Source of the DNA: Strongyloides papillosus
Taxonomy: Eukaryota; Nematoda; Chromadorea; Rhabditida; Strongyloididae
DNA length: 64,000 nucleotides
Reading direction: 5' to 3'
Assembly (NCBI GenBank): GCA_005656395.1
Contig: SRSI01000031.1
Coordinates: forward strand, 1-64,000
Shown: positions 45,734-59,199 of the stretch, piece by piece
How positions within the stretch are numbered: position 1 is the first letter of the stretch
Layout: each line of letters begins with the position of its first letter
The notes under the pieces: model-generated
Told to the model about the DNA's origin: nothing
Seen by the model: the letters and a program-made list of their open reading frames with translations, nothing else
Databases searched by the model: none
Position numbers and translations under genes: made by a program

Positions 45734-48700
45734 CGTATCGTTCTTTATTGTTTTACTATATTTTTTTTCTTCTTAATATTATTGATGTAAAGAAAAATGA
45801 ATATTAAGATGAAAAAAAATAACTAAAGAATTTGTTTGAGTCTTTAGTTATAATAATGATTTTAAAATTTTGAGATATCTTCTATTGCTATCAAAAGCAT
45901 TATTATATATCTATCAATAAGTTTTGTCTCTCTCAACAGAATCCGTGAATAATATCTTATACAATGAAATCTTTTTTATTTACTTAAGAAAAGAATGATG
46001 AAACTGTAGGTAATGATTTTATTGATAAAATTTATCTTCTTACCTTAACTAAAAATTTCTACATATACAAAGAAGTATGTATATGTTTGAGAGAGAGAAA
46101 CTTCAATGATTCTTTATTCTTTTTTACTATTAGACAACTTAAAATAAAATTTAAAATTATATATACTGATAAAAAATAAGAAAAGTAAAGAAGAAACTTT
46201 TGAAATACTTAATTTTACGTTAGCAAAAGATTTATTAAGAGTTATATATTGTTTGGTTCAAGGTACCTTTCAATAGAAGTTAAAAAATAATTTAATAATA
46301 AAATTTTTAAGTAATATTTATGTAAGCCGTGAGATAATATATATAAAGTTTATAATTGCTAAAATAAATATAATTTATGTTATCAATAATCATTGTTCTT
46401 CCTATCCATCTTCATATACCTCATTTTATTATAAATTTTAAGAAAATGGCATAAATTTATTGCTTTTATTATTACACATTTTATAAATTTGTTATTAAGT
46501 GGTATTGAAAAAAGATTATAACATAAATTAGATTTTAAAATACCTTTATTTAATACGCCTTTTTGTTGTTATCTTATTTGTTCTTATGTTATAATTATAT
46601 TATCATTATCTTCAATCGTATCGATGTAACATTATATATATATTTATTTATATATATTTTTTTAAAGTGTATTAATGATGAGAGAGTGTAAAGAAGAAGG
46701 AGGTTATACGGAGAAAGTAATTTTGAATATATGTTTCTAAAGAAATGTTCTACAAATAAAAATATAACCTAGGAAAGGAATTTTTTTTACTTTACACATA
46801 TTAAATGAAAAATCGTTACTTTTTTCTTATCTTTAACTACCACTATCGTCACATCACAATCATTCAAAATGTAGAAGAAGGAGCCGTTCATTTTCTACCT
46901 ATATACTTTTGATATATATATGATATTATTTTATCATACCAGCACAAAATTTTTTACTATTTTAAATATTTTTATATAGATATACGTAGAGTATATTAAA
47001 TAATCTTCCTCTGTATCTGATTTTTTGATAGAATATTAATAATATTTTAACAAAACCTTCTTTAAATAATCAATATTAATATTTATTATGCAAAGGATTA
47101 TGAAGTGATTTTTAAATTTATGTATGGAAAAAGTATCCAAATGTTATCATTTTTGACATTTAGATCACTGGCTGAAATGATATTATTTTTTTAAACATTG
47201 GATTCTTTTTCCTAATGTTTATATCATTTCTCTATTGACTTTTGACTATTCATAAATTTTAGGAATGTTTTATTAAACATATAATGGTAGAAAAATAATA
47301 TATATATATTTATTTGTTACATTGTACATAAATCTTTTAAAATGTGGAGAATTTTCTATCGAAAAATTCTGTAACGTTATATATTTTTCATTTTACTGAT
47401 TAGAATATTTTAATGTTATATTATTAAATTATAATATTTCATTACATTTGAAAATAAAATATCAAACATATATTTTTTAAATATAATAATATTTCTTAAA
47501 TATATATATTTATAAATATATTATATATATAGATTTAATTGTTTAATATTATTGTATAAGTAAAAAGTATATCACAAAAATTTTCTATATTTATAGATGT
47601 TTTAAACCAGTCTATTAGTATTAGTATTATTATTATTTAGAAATTATGTCGTGAATAATTTGTTGATGTATATTACATTTTAATGATAAAATCATTCAAT
47701 ATAATTTACCTAAAACTATCCATTTATCAATATAATATATATATATTTTTTGCATGTTAAAATTTCTATAATACTTTTGTTAAATTGTAGATTCATCATC
47801 ATTATTATTATTTTTAATTGATGTGTAGGAAAGTCAAAAAAAAAAGAAAAAAGTTTTTTTTACATAAATCATTATATTTATGTTAAAATTCATTTTTATA
47901 ATATTTTATTTTATATACATAAATATCTATATATATATACTTTCACATACATACTATCACATTTTGAATCTAGAAAAAGTATTATCATGTACATTTTCTT
48001 AATTCTTTAACACTTCTAAATACCTTTGAAAAATGCATTATTTGTACATTTTGAAAGAAAGTAATATAATGTACATTTTTCCTCAACATCTTTTGGATTC
48101 TCTGCTTTTTTGAAAATAGTTTCTATTAATATAACAGTTAAAAAGATAGCTTCTTACTAGTTTATGTATGCTTTTTTTTATCAATCTTTAAATAAGTATA
48201 ATCTTAGGAGTGGTGTTATTTTGTAATGACTGTCTCTAATTTCATCACATATCATACACCTTTATTTCATAATACATTTATTTTTGAAAAGGTACTTAAA
48301 TTTTTACCAATAATATCTGTACTACTTTTTGATATTTTTTATATTAACGTCATTAATATAACTGAAAAATCTAACTTTTCCTATCGTAAGAAAAAAATTA
48401 AAAATATATTATTTTTTTGTTGTTATTAATTAAAATAAGACAAAAAAATGAAGAGTGATTAGTTTGTATGATGTATTTTTTTCTGAAATAAAAGAGGAAA
48501 AAATTTTACTTGATAATCAAAACATATTATTACATAACTTATAAATCTACTATTACACAATATTTTTGTCAATTTTTTTGTTAACAATTGAGGTGTTTGA
48601 TACTGACTTACTGCTATAATGTATAAATATTTTAAAAAAATTGGTTTATGAAAACAAAATATTTAATTAAAAAAGTTTATTGGTTGTGAATGGGAGAAGG

Positions 48701-50821
48701 GCGAGGTGAAGAGAAAGAGATACATTTCAAAATTTCTATGCATATGTTAGTTTGGTAGTATTATAATTTTTCAATTAAACATAATGTAATCAAAATATGG
48801 TTATGTTTGAAAAAAAATGTGATATAATTCAAATAACTGATAGGTTTAGTCATTTTTACTATGTAAATTTATTTTTTTAACATTCGATAATGTTTGAAGA
48901 TAGGAATGATAAAAATTGGTAGTTTTTCTAAACAGTATGTCTATTTTTAGAGATATTAAAACGATGACGATTTTTGAAGAAAATGTATTTTTGGAATTTC
49001 TATTTTGTAGAATTAATGAGAGGTGATGGTATTATTGTGTAATGTTTATTTATTTTTTTATAAGTATATACTGATGAGATATATATTACATATATTGACA
49101 ATACACTCCTTTTCGTTTGCTAATATTTGACAATAGAAAATATAGGAAATGAATAAGGAGAGAATTGTTGATAAGTTAAAATATATCATTATTATTGTTA
49201 TTATTTATATAATATTTCATTAAAATTATAATATACCATTACAAGAGTATTTTAGAATTTCAACATTCAAAAGTAAGTTTGTATAAATTTCTATTTAATT
49301 ACACTTTATTAACATAAACAATGACGAGAGAGTGATACGAAATGATTCCAAGATGAATACTTAATCTATATACAAATTTTCATTAACCAAACTATTTTGC
49401 AAAATTTCTAATCACTGAATTTTGTTTATAATCGAAAAGAGAAATCATTTTCGTTACCATTGAATAATCTTGAATTTCAAGTTATATTTGCACATATCTA
49501 TACATAAATGATTCGATATTGTTAGGTTGATTGACAAGAACACAAAAACTTTATTGGATACGTATTCTATTTTTGAATAATATTTTGAAATATAGTTTTC
49601 GTTTTTTTATTAACATATTATATGTAATATTTGTTATTTATATTTTTTATTAAATATTAATAATTTTTGATAATAATGAAAAGTGTTTTATGTGATAAAA
49701 TTTAATAATCATATCAACTTATTTATTATGTTATAATAAAAATGGCTACATTTTCTTTCTCCCATAATATTACTTTATTTTTTAAAATTGCATAATATGT
49801 ATAATTTTTATTTCATTTTATCAGTTATTGTAAAGAATTTTGATGTAAGACTTAGAGTGGTTAAAGAATTTGACAGGTACCGAAATTTTAACAATACAAT
49901 ATTATAAAAATGTTGTTCGAGGTAACATATTTGTAAGCAATAAATATGGTCCACAATTTTATTTTCTTTAATGCAAAGAAGGAGAAAATGAATAAGGTAC
50001 ACATATGTATATTATAGATAAATAACGCTAAGATTACCATTAATAAAATTTCCCTGATTATGATCTAATTATAAATATTTTTTCATCATTTAAACTTTAA
50101 AATGTAAAATAATTTTACTATAATAATTTTAACGAAATACTTTTAATTATATGATATTAATCTTTCTGTTGTAAATTAACTTTATCATACCTCAAATCTT
50201 CTTACCTATTTATCGATTCCTTATATTGACCTTCGTCTTTTATATGCTCTCGTTGTTCCTCACAACTGACAGCCGGTTTAATCAAAAAGATTTTTTTTCT
50301 CATAATGTTCATGTTCATTTTTACGGATTGTTTTTATCAATTTATAATAAACAATAAAAAAAAATTTTAAAAAAACTTTATGTGGAAAATTTCGTTTTAA
50401 TTTAATTTTAAAATATTCATTAACCTAAAATACAACTTCTTATAATAATATTGACTATAATTGTTATCATACTCTCTACTTTACTTCCACTAATTATATA
50501 CAATATATTACCTCATCAATATTATTGTAGTAAGAGAGCTTTTTTCTGTTAAAACTATTTAACTTTTACATTTCATTTTAACATAAATATTATTATAAAT
50601 ATATAAAATATACTAAAAAATGTTACTACGTTTTGTATATATAATTTTAGAAATATTAAAACTAGTTTTTTTGGAGATTGTTGCTTTCATTAAGTATCTA
50701 TATTTAAAATAACTTTTATTATTTTATAATAATAAAACATGTATATTAGTAATAATTAGTTTTTAAAAAATTAATTATTTTTGTTTTAATTTTTATAATT
50801 ATTTTATACTATTTTTTTATA
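45734..50821. other. Large AT-rich intergenic region
   Basis: Five kilobases with no recognisable gene on either strand. It has many AT microsatellite-like tracts (for example near 46625-46665 and 47500-47535). Short open frames (48226-48429, 49808-50002) have random composition. It is the largest apparently empty stretch in the window. Confidence 0.5.
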
Positions 50822-52128
50822 CTATAATCTAGCAATATTCGTCATTATTGCCTAAAAGATAAATATAAATTATTTTATTATTTTTAATTATATTTACCTG
50901 TTCTAGAATTCTATATAATTTTCCCCATGTATGAATCTTACATTCTTTCATTGTGTCATTTCCTATGAGTTTAGATAATGAATGAATAAATGCATCATTA
51001 AAAGCTTTTCTAAATACCATTGGACAAATTGTAACCAATGTGTAATTTAATGTAAAATCAGTTACTAATTCTGGTAGATTAGCAAAACCATCTTCTATAG
51101 AATAGTTTTTAATTGCTGTTTGGAGAGCGTAAATAATCTGATGAGATATTTGTTTAATTTTTTTATACTCCACATTAATATCTATAGGTAAACTTATATC
51201 CATATCTTTGAGTATTATTACATATTTGACTATCATTCTATTGTAGATAAGATTACCTAGTTTATCAAGACCATACTCCTCTATTTTATGCCAATCATCC
51301 TCTACAACCAAAATATCATCTATGGTGAAGGCCGTTTTGAGATAAATATGCCTTTGTAAGGCAACCCCATATGACATGTTTTCCTTTAACTCCTCAAATA
51401 ATGCATTCCATGACTCTTCTATCTTATCATCAACCTCCTCTGTTGTATTAGCTAAAAGTTTTTTAATAACAGCCATAAAATGTTGATGAAATAATTCAAA
51501 ATGTGGTTCGAATGCTTCATAAAAAAAGTGATATGAACCAAATTCTCTTATCACTTTTACAAATGATTTGTAATCATCAACGTTATCCATTAATATAGTC
51601 ATAGCAGCTTGTACTGTAGATATATGATTACTAAACTTATGATCATGATTATCTTTTAGATTTGCTGTTATGAATGTTGAGCTGTCTTGAAGAATACCAG
51701 AATTCACAACTTGCCTTATATCTTCATCTAATGATTCTGAATCATTGTCTAATGAATCGACATCTATTGTATCAAATGGTCTTGATGTTCTCATGAATGT
51801 CCAATAGGGTTTAAGATGAGGATGTTGTTCAGCTATATTTATAAATGTTTGGGCTATTACTGTATGCTAAAAAATATAAATTATTAGCAATTAATTTTCG
51901 AGTTATGAATCATTAAAAAAGATGATTTATTATTTCTTATGTGACAGCTTTTTCACTACTACTTTTATTAATTGTAAAAAATAATAAAAAAATAGTAAAT
52001 TATTTACAAAATGTTACCTGCATATTAACTTTAAATAATTGAATCCAATGAGCTCTAGCAATAGTAAATAAATCTTTATGTTCAGCATACTTAATAAATT
52101 CATCACTCTCTTTTTTAGGTGGATTCAT
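50822..52128 (-). CDS. Two-domain globin with degenerate second domain
   Basis: Three exons (52128-52018, 51866-50898, 50851-50822) encode 369 residues. The last 48-bp intron is easily missed, and the final exon has only nine sense codons (AIMTNIARL). Domain 1 (about 15-210) shows the A-helix Trp (ARAHWIQLF), the C region EQHPHLKPYW, a candidate E7 His in FSNHIS (about 118), a candidate F8 His in FGSYHFFYEAF (about 150) and H-helix ESWNALFEEL. An acidic CD insert of about 45 residues sits between the C and E parts. From about 222 a second globin-like pattern follows: VEDDWHKIEEYGLDKLGNLI (A-B), QISHQIIYALQ (E, His about 279), PMVFRKAFNDAFI (G) and HTWGKLYRIL (H, Trp about 351). The place for F8 His holds no histidine. 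Domain 1 may bind haem; domain 2 probably does not, or does so unusually. Confidence 0.78.
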
Positions 52129-53338
52129 AATTTCAATTAAAAAAATATTCTTACCGAACTTTTAATATTTTCAAAAATGATAACTTCTTATCTAAATTCT
52201 CAATTTTATACACATATATGACGATATAGATATATATTTTGTTTATTAAAATTCATAGGTATTAAATTTTTAAAAGCATTTGATGGATGACGGAAATTTA
52301 AGCTTTATATGTACATTTATAATTTTTAAGATTTCGTCATCTTACATTATTATAATGATTATTATATGCATCAAATTTTTATAAAAATTTCTTTGGTCCT
52401 TTATTTTTAAAGCGATGGATCTTTATAAGTAATTCTGAATATTATACTTTTTTAAACAACTTTTAAATTTCAAAATTTATGTCTCTAATTGACGGTTTTA
52501 AAAATATTGAAATTAGAAATAATGTTATTTTGAATATTTAATAGTTTATTTTACAATTTTCGTGACGTCACAGGAAATAAAAATAAGCCATAAAAAAGGA
52601 AATTAATTAATTACGTGTACGATTAAATAATTTAAATTTTTTTACGACCCTTTAACTAATATATTACAATATATTTCTATAAATAACTTCTAAAAAACAA
52701 ACTAATATTAGTTAATAAGTCATAGCATAATCTACTCCACTTATGTAATCTTTCTTTACATATATCCTTATCCTGCTTATCAATTTCCTCACAAACATGT
52801 GAACAGTTTTTTTCTTGTTATATTACGTAACATTTGAATAATCTACTTTTCATACATAATTCAAGCTTTTCATCCCTGCTGTTTATTAAAATTTCATAAA
52901 AGATAATCGTATCAAAATTTAATATATCAAAAATTTTATTAGAAAATAGTATCAAAACTATCAATAAAATTATTTAACATTACATAACTTTTCATTTTAA
53001 AAATTTATATTGATCATCATAAATAGAAATATTGTAATCAAGTATAAAAATTTTGAAAGCAATATTAAATAAACGAAATTTTTATTAATAATTTATGAGA
53101 AAATAATATATGTTATTTTTTTTAAATTTTTTGCATTTATAAATTCCATTAAATGTTCTCCAATAGATATGCATATATTTCTTATTTGATAATTTTATTA
53201 ATATTACATTATAATTCACATAAAATGATAAATAAAATAAGAAAAATATTTGGATTTTTACGTTTTTTTTCGTGACCATTTGATACCAATATTTATATGT
53301 ATACATATGATATATGAAATTGTTAATTGTAATATATC
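52129..53338. promoter_or_regulatory. Shared divergent promoter region of the globin and coiled-coil genes, with a CRE
   Basis: 1.2 kb lie between the oppositely transcribed globin (-) and 992-aa coiled-coil (+) genes. A perfect palindromic cAMP-response element, TGACGTCA, is at 52563-52570, about 435 bp before the globin ATG, in a C/G-containing patch (cgtgacgtcacagg). The rest is AT-rich. CREB/ATF binding is inference from the motif only. Confidence 0.35.
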
Positions 53339-56300
53339 ATGAAAATTACCAGTAATAATTCATCACAATCATTATTTAGTCGGATGCTGGGAGGAGGTAG
53401 ACAGCAGGATATAAAAAATCTTCAAAATGAGAAAGCTGAGTTAAGAGCTCAGTTGGAGAGAGAACAAAATGAGAAACAGGAACTTTTTACTCAGGTATTT
53501 AATTTTTTTTTGTTTGATTATATGCCAAGATTTCGGCATTATTAAAGAGTTTTTTTATCACCTTCTTGTTATTTGCCGGTTGTATATTAATGATTTTCTT
53601 TTTATAGATGAATGTCCTTATAGCGGAAGTTGCTGAGATGGATACAAAATTACAAGTAGCGGAGATGTCCAAAAAAAGTTATGAAGTTAGGAGTAAGGAA
53701 CTAGAGACTGAATTTGAAGTGATGAAAACGGAGAGAAAAAAGTATGAGGACGATATTAGAAAATATAAAATGGATTTAGATTTGAAGGATGAAAAGTTAG
53801 AAACTATAAAAAAAGTTTATGAGGAAGAAAAAAAGAAACTTGAGAATGATATACATTTAAAGAGTGCAGCATTGCAAAGTCTAAAACTGGCTAAACAAGA
53901 AAAAAAAGAAGATACTGATAAAGTTTTAAAATTAACAAAAGAAAAGGGAAATCTTGAGATAGAGGTTGAGCAACTACAAAAAGAAATGGAAAGGAAGAAT
54001 AAGAATATATTGGAGAATGAAAAAAAGATTCTAGAACTAAGTGAAGAGATAGGAAAGAAGAAAGGTGAAATCGAGAGATTTGAAAATTCTATAAAACAAA
54101 AAGATGAGTCGTTAGAGAAGATTAAAGAAGAAAGTGAAGAAATTAAAGAAAAAATAAAAGCATTAGAGTTTGAGAAACAGACATCTGAAGATTTAATAAA
54201 AAATCTAGAAAAAAAACTTGAGACAACCAAAGAAGAGCTTCATAAAAAAGTACAAAGTGATGACGATAATGGTAAAGAAAAACTCGAATTAATGTCGAGA
54301 ATAGATAAGCTAGAGGAACTAGTACAGATTGGTGATCTACAGAAACGCGAATTCGAGAGTTTACTTAAGGATAAAGAAGATAAAATCAAAACTATTACAA
54401 AAGAAAAGGATGATGACGTAAATAAATTAAATAAAAAAATTACTGAACTAAAAGATTTAATAAAAGTAGATGAAGAAAAAATTGTACTTTTGGAGGATGA
54501 AAAAAAGAACCTTACAAAGAAGCTAGAAGATATGGAGATAAAAAATGATGAAATTAATTTATTATTAAAAAAAAGAAATGATGAAATTGTAGTTTTGAAG
54601 GAGAGAATTGAAAGTACAAATGCAGAGGCACTTCAAAATAATGATCGTGTAACTACTTTTGAAGATGAGATAAAACAATTAAATGAAAAAATATCAACAC
54701 TTAAAAAGGAGTATGATGATAATAAAGGTGCCCTAGAAGAGGAAATGTCCAATAAAGTAAAGTTAATTGAAAAGGAGAAAGAAGAGAGTAGTAGGTTGTT
54801 GAGGAGAATTGAAGAATTGGAGAAGGAGATGAATGAAAAAAAGAGTGAGTGGACGATGGAGAGGGAAAAATTAAAAAATGAGTTAGAGGAACAACTACAG
54901 AAGATGATCAGAATTGCCACTGAAAATGAGATGTTGAAGAATGAAGTTAAGAGTAGTGGGAAAATAGATTTAATTAAAAAGGACTATGAAGAGAAGGAGA
55001 ATCAACTTCAGATAGATATTAAAAAACTTGAAAATGATAAGTCAACTCTAAAGAAAGAACTAGAACACCAAATCAGTACTTTGAAGAATGAATTAGCCAG
55101 TGTAAATAAATTGAAAGATGAGGAAATTCAAAATTTAAGAGAAGAAAATGATGCCAATTTTGATTTAGTTCAGAAATTAACGTCCAAAAACGAACTATTG
55201 ATGAGAGAATTAAAAAGTGAAGATAAAATTAAAGCTATCAAAGAGGAATATGAGAAAAAGGAGGCATCATTATTTGATGCACATAATGAAGAATTGAAAA
55301 AATATAAAGATATTGCTGAGAAACATGAGATACTTAATGAAGGAAATCAAAATCTCATTAAAACACTTAATGAAGAAATACTTAAACTTAAAGCTGAAAA
55401 TGATAAGAATTTCAATTTATTGGAAAAAGTGTCCTCTGAGAATGAACAATTGAAGATTGAACTTAGGAATGAGGATAAAATTAAAGATGTTAAGAGTGAA
55501 TTTGAGAGGAAACATAGTGAATTAATAAAATCACACATTGATGAGTTAGAAAAACTACAGAAGACCATTGAGAAACAGGAATTAGATATAATGATTCTGA
55601 AGACAGATGCAGAGAATGTTGATAGTATAATGAGAAAGTTGTCTATGGAGAATGATGAATTAAAATTAACTGTTAAAAGTATGGAAAATATCACTGAGTT
55701 GAAGGAGGAATATGAGAGGAAACAGAGTATTATTTCTAATTCTCATACAGTTGAAATTGATAAGCACCTATTGACGATTAAAGAAAAAGATATGGAAATA
55801 GAGAAGCTTAAAGAAGAATTATCTGAAAAAGAGAACTATGATAAAATTTTACTGGAGTTAAATGATTTAAGAGATTCGTTAATCAAGTCAAAGGATCAAT
55901 TGAAGAAGTTGGAAGAAGAAAATCTGAAATTACGAGATCAGATAGTGTCTGATGATGAGATAGTAGAATTGGAAACTGAACTCTCAGAAGTTAGAACAGA
56001 ACTAGAGGAACGTGAAAAAGAAGTTAGTACATTAAAAGAAATAATATCAAGAAAAGAATTTGAACTTAAAGAAGCCTTAGAAAAAGAAGTAAACAAGTAT
56101 CGTGAGTTAGCCAAAGATAAGAGAGATCTTGAATTGGAAATGTCTAAATTAAGAGATGAAAATCATACATTAAAAAGAGATTTACAATCAAATCACCTTA
56201 TCAATAATTCGTCAACTAACAACGTTGTGTTATCAGAAAAACAAAACAGTGCCGGTCAAAATTTATCTCCATACAAGAGGACGATGTCTTCTATGACAAC

Positions 56301-56948
56301 AATGTCAGTCAAGTCACTTCATGCATTCCAGTATGACGGTGATGATGTTAATGTGTACAAAGATTATATCCAAAAGTATGTTTTATCATGATTTGTTTTT
56401 ACTTTTGCTGATCAAACGATTTTTGTTTTTCTCACAATCATTTTTTCCTTGTTTTTTTAAATAACCTTTTCTATGATCAATTAATTATTTATTTTTCCCC
56501 TTTTATGTAATCAAATTACAATACCTTTGTATATTTAATATGTTCTTTAATATTTATATACTTAATTATCGGTAATTGGTCTTTGAACATAAATCATAAG
56601 AGTAGGCATCGGAAGTTTTTAGGAAAGAAATGAACTTTTTAATTTCAAGTGTTTGTATTACATAAACTTTATTGTCCATACCTTTTTGAAACAGTAGTTA
56701 GGATTAGACAAATTACTTCCGCTATCTCTTTTAAGAAATTTGAAGTACCTATTCTTTAATTAAAATTTTCCTTTTATTATGACATAATATCATCTTATAA
56801 TATGTTATTTACCTTTCTTTAATCATTAAAAAGATATTAAAGTAATATTATGATTATTTGTTAATAAATTTACTATAATTTTCTCCTTTACAGACAAATA
56901 AGATTGATTGCAGTCCTGAGAAAAAAACTTCAAGGAGCTAAAAAGTAA
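53339..56948 (+). CDS. Long coiled-coil protein, 992 residues
   Basis: Exons 53339-53494, 53608-56375 and 56894-56948 join to 992 residues; the last intron is 518 bp. A short N-terminal head (SSQSLFSRMLGGG) is followed by almost uninterrupted heptad-type sequence from about residue 22 to 880, very rich in Glu and Lys, with recurring blocks such as 'IKxEYExKxxxL' and 'LxxENxxLKxEL' that suggest internal repeats. A Ser/Thr/Asn-rich linker (around SPYKRTMSSMTTMSVKSLHA) leads to a short conserved-looking C-terminal tail (DVNVYKDYIQKQIRLIAVL, then RKKLQGAKK) completed only by the last exon. No motor, GRIP or actin-binding domain is seen. The architecture fits golgins, centrosomal or cytoskeletal tethers. 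A specific family is not recognised. Confidence 0.82.
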
Positions 56949-59199
56949 ATAGAAAGGAAGATGTAGTTTTAACCGAGAAAATATATTATTTTTTAAATAC
57001 TTTATTCTTATTATAATTATTTATATTATTTATCTTTGTGTATTTTATCATATCATTAAAAAAATGGAAAGTGTATAAAAACTTTATCAATAAAAAAATT
57101 GTTGAATCTCCTTTTTTTATTACTTCACCCCTAAAATCACATGAATGCTGTACCTTTCCCTTATATCTATTCTCAACTATATATATATATATATATTTTC
57201 TCATCTTCAACTATACCAAAAAGTCTAAGTCATCTCAATACTGTGTAAATATTGACATAAGCGAATTTAAATGAGGAATAAAAGGGTGTGATAAAAGAAA
57301 ATTATTGAGGTTAAGTCTTTTGCCAGTATATGACGATAGTGATGATTTTGATGATGAAGACATTCATATAAATACATTTTATAGGCATCATTTACTATGA
57401 GAGAATGTTAGAAGATTATTGTTATTGAAGAAAATTTTTTGAAGAAGGAAAAGAAAGAGAAGGAGATTGTAATATATATTTAGAATACCCATAAATATAT
57501 TATATTTATATGATATTTATATCACAGAGTAAATAGATATATACATACATTTATTTTCCACGTAACAACCACGCGAAGTTTTTACCACAGCGAATGATAG
57601 AAAAAACGAAAGTAAAATTAAAAATAGATTGTGAAAGATTTTGAAAGAATAAGTTTTATAGTAAATAACTAAAAAAACTTTTTTTAGTACAGTGTTATAT
57701 AATTGTTTTAATATTACTTCATTTTGTTATTGTAATAAAATGAGAAGTTACTGTAACTTTAGTGTTTAGGAAAAAGAGGAAATTTATTGCATACATAATC
57801 ATAAAAATATATATTCATTCAAACTAATAATAAAAAATATGTTATAAAATGGTATAATGAATAAGTTAAATTAATATAATTTTAAAATATTATTATATGG
57901 TAGAAAAGAGTTGAAATAAAATTAGAAATAATAAAAATTGATATAATATAAAGAATAAAAAAATAAGGTAAGAAAAGGTTTTGAAAAAGAAGAATGAAAC
58001 TGAAATTTCTTCTATCATTTCACTCTTAAATACAATTATCCTCCCAACTTGATACACAAAAAGTCTGTTTTAAAAGCTAATATTTGTGTTTTCTTAAAAA
58101 TATATAAAATTATATTTACAATGTTTTACGCATCCTAGAAGTTCTTTACAAATTTATTGATATATGTATATTTATTCATCTATTTCAATTAATATTTTCT
58201 ACACTTAAAAAGAAATTCTTCAGGTAGATGTATGTTTACTCTCCATCATTTCTACTATTAATTTGATACGTATTTTCTTTTTTTAGATTTTTGCTATTGA
58301 AAACTGTTTTAGTCTCCTTCTCTCACTACTTTTTTATTATTATTAATTATTGTTTGTATTAGGAATAAAAATTCACTAATGTAACACTACTTCATTTTTA
58401 AGAATTGTATAAGATCCTTAATAACTTCAGACAATTGTTTAATTATTAATTAATATTTATTTATACTAGATATCCTTAAACTTTTTCACATCGTAACATT
58501 ACTCCATCCCGCTGTTCCTGATTACAAATACAAAAGTTCATACCTTGTGTAATAATTAACTTTTTAAAGATAAAATTGTTTGTTTTAACATGTATATCTT
58601 ATTACTTATTAGTACTAAAAATTATACTTCCAACTGTGTTTTGACACCTTCACATTATTCCCTAAAAAAACACATCTACAATATCAAATGTTTTAAATTT
58701 TTTTCTTTATTATTCATTTTTTGTAACAAACATATATAAAAGGTACAATAACAATGAGTTGACAAAAAAAAAACAAATAAAATTTATTTTTCCAATAACA
58801 TATATATATACTTAATATTTACAAATAAATTCTTTCAAGTAATTGTTAAAAAAAACATCTTCGAGATATGATGTATATTATAGATTGAAAATATATAAAA
58901 AAATAATAAAACGATACTGGGTTGGTGAAATAATATGCCTTAAAACACAACTAATAAACATAAAAAAGATATAGTGGTAAAAAAAATTATGGTAACTTGA
59001 AAGAAGATAACAGGAAAATGGAGTATTACAGAATGAAATAAAAGCTTCGTCAAAGATATTTTTTATAATAATATTTTTCATATTTTTTTGGTACTTTTTA
59101 AAACAATTCATAAATAATATATTTGTATATATTATGAAGAGAAAGTGTGTTATTGTGATTTAGTTATAATTGGAAAAAATGATTTTTTATATAAAATTT
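56949..59199. other. Convergent intergenic region
   Basis: AT-rich spacer between the 3' ends of the coiled-coil gene and the forkhead gene. It includes a (TA)n microsatellite at about 57179-57196 and a short acidic open stretch at 57305-57399. No complete gene is recognised. Confidence 0.5.
57179..57196. repeat. (TA)n microsatellite
   Basis: An uninterrupted run of TA dinucleotides, about nine units, in the spacer after the coiled-coil gene. Confidence 0.8.

Noticed and set aside
53817..55694. Minus-strand Ser/Phe-rich open frames across the coiled-coil gene
   Set aside because: They are mirror frames of the Glu/Lys-rich coding strand.
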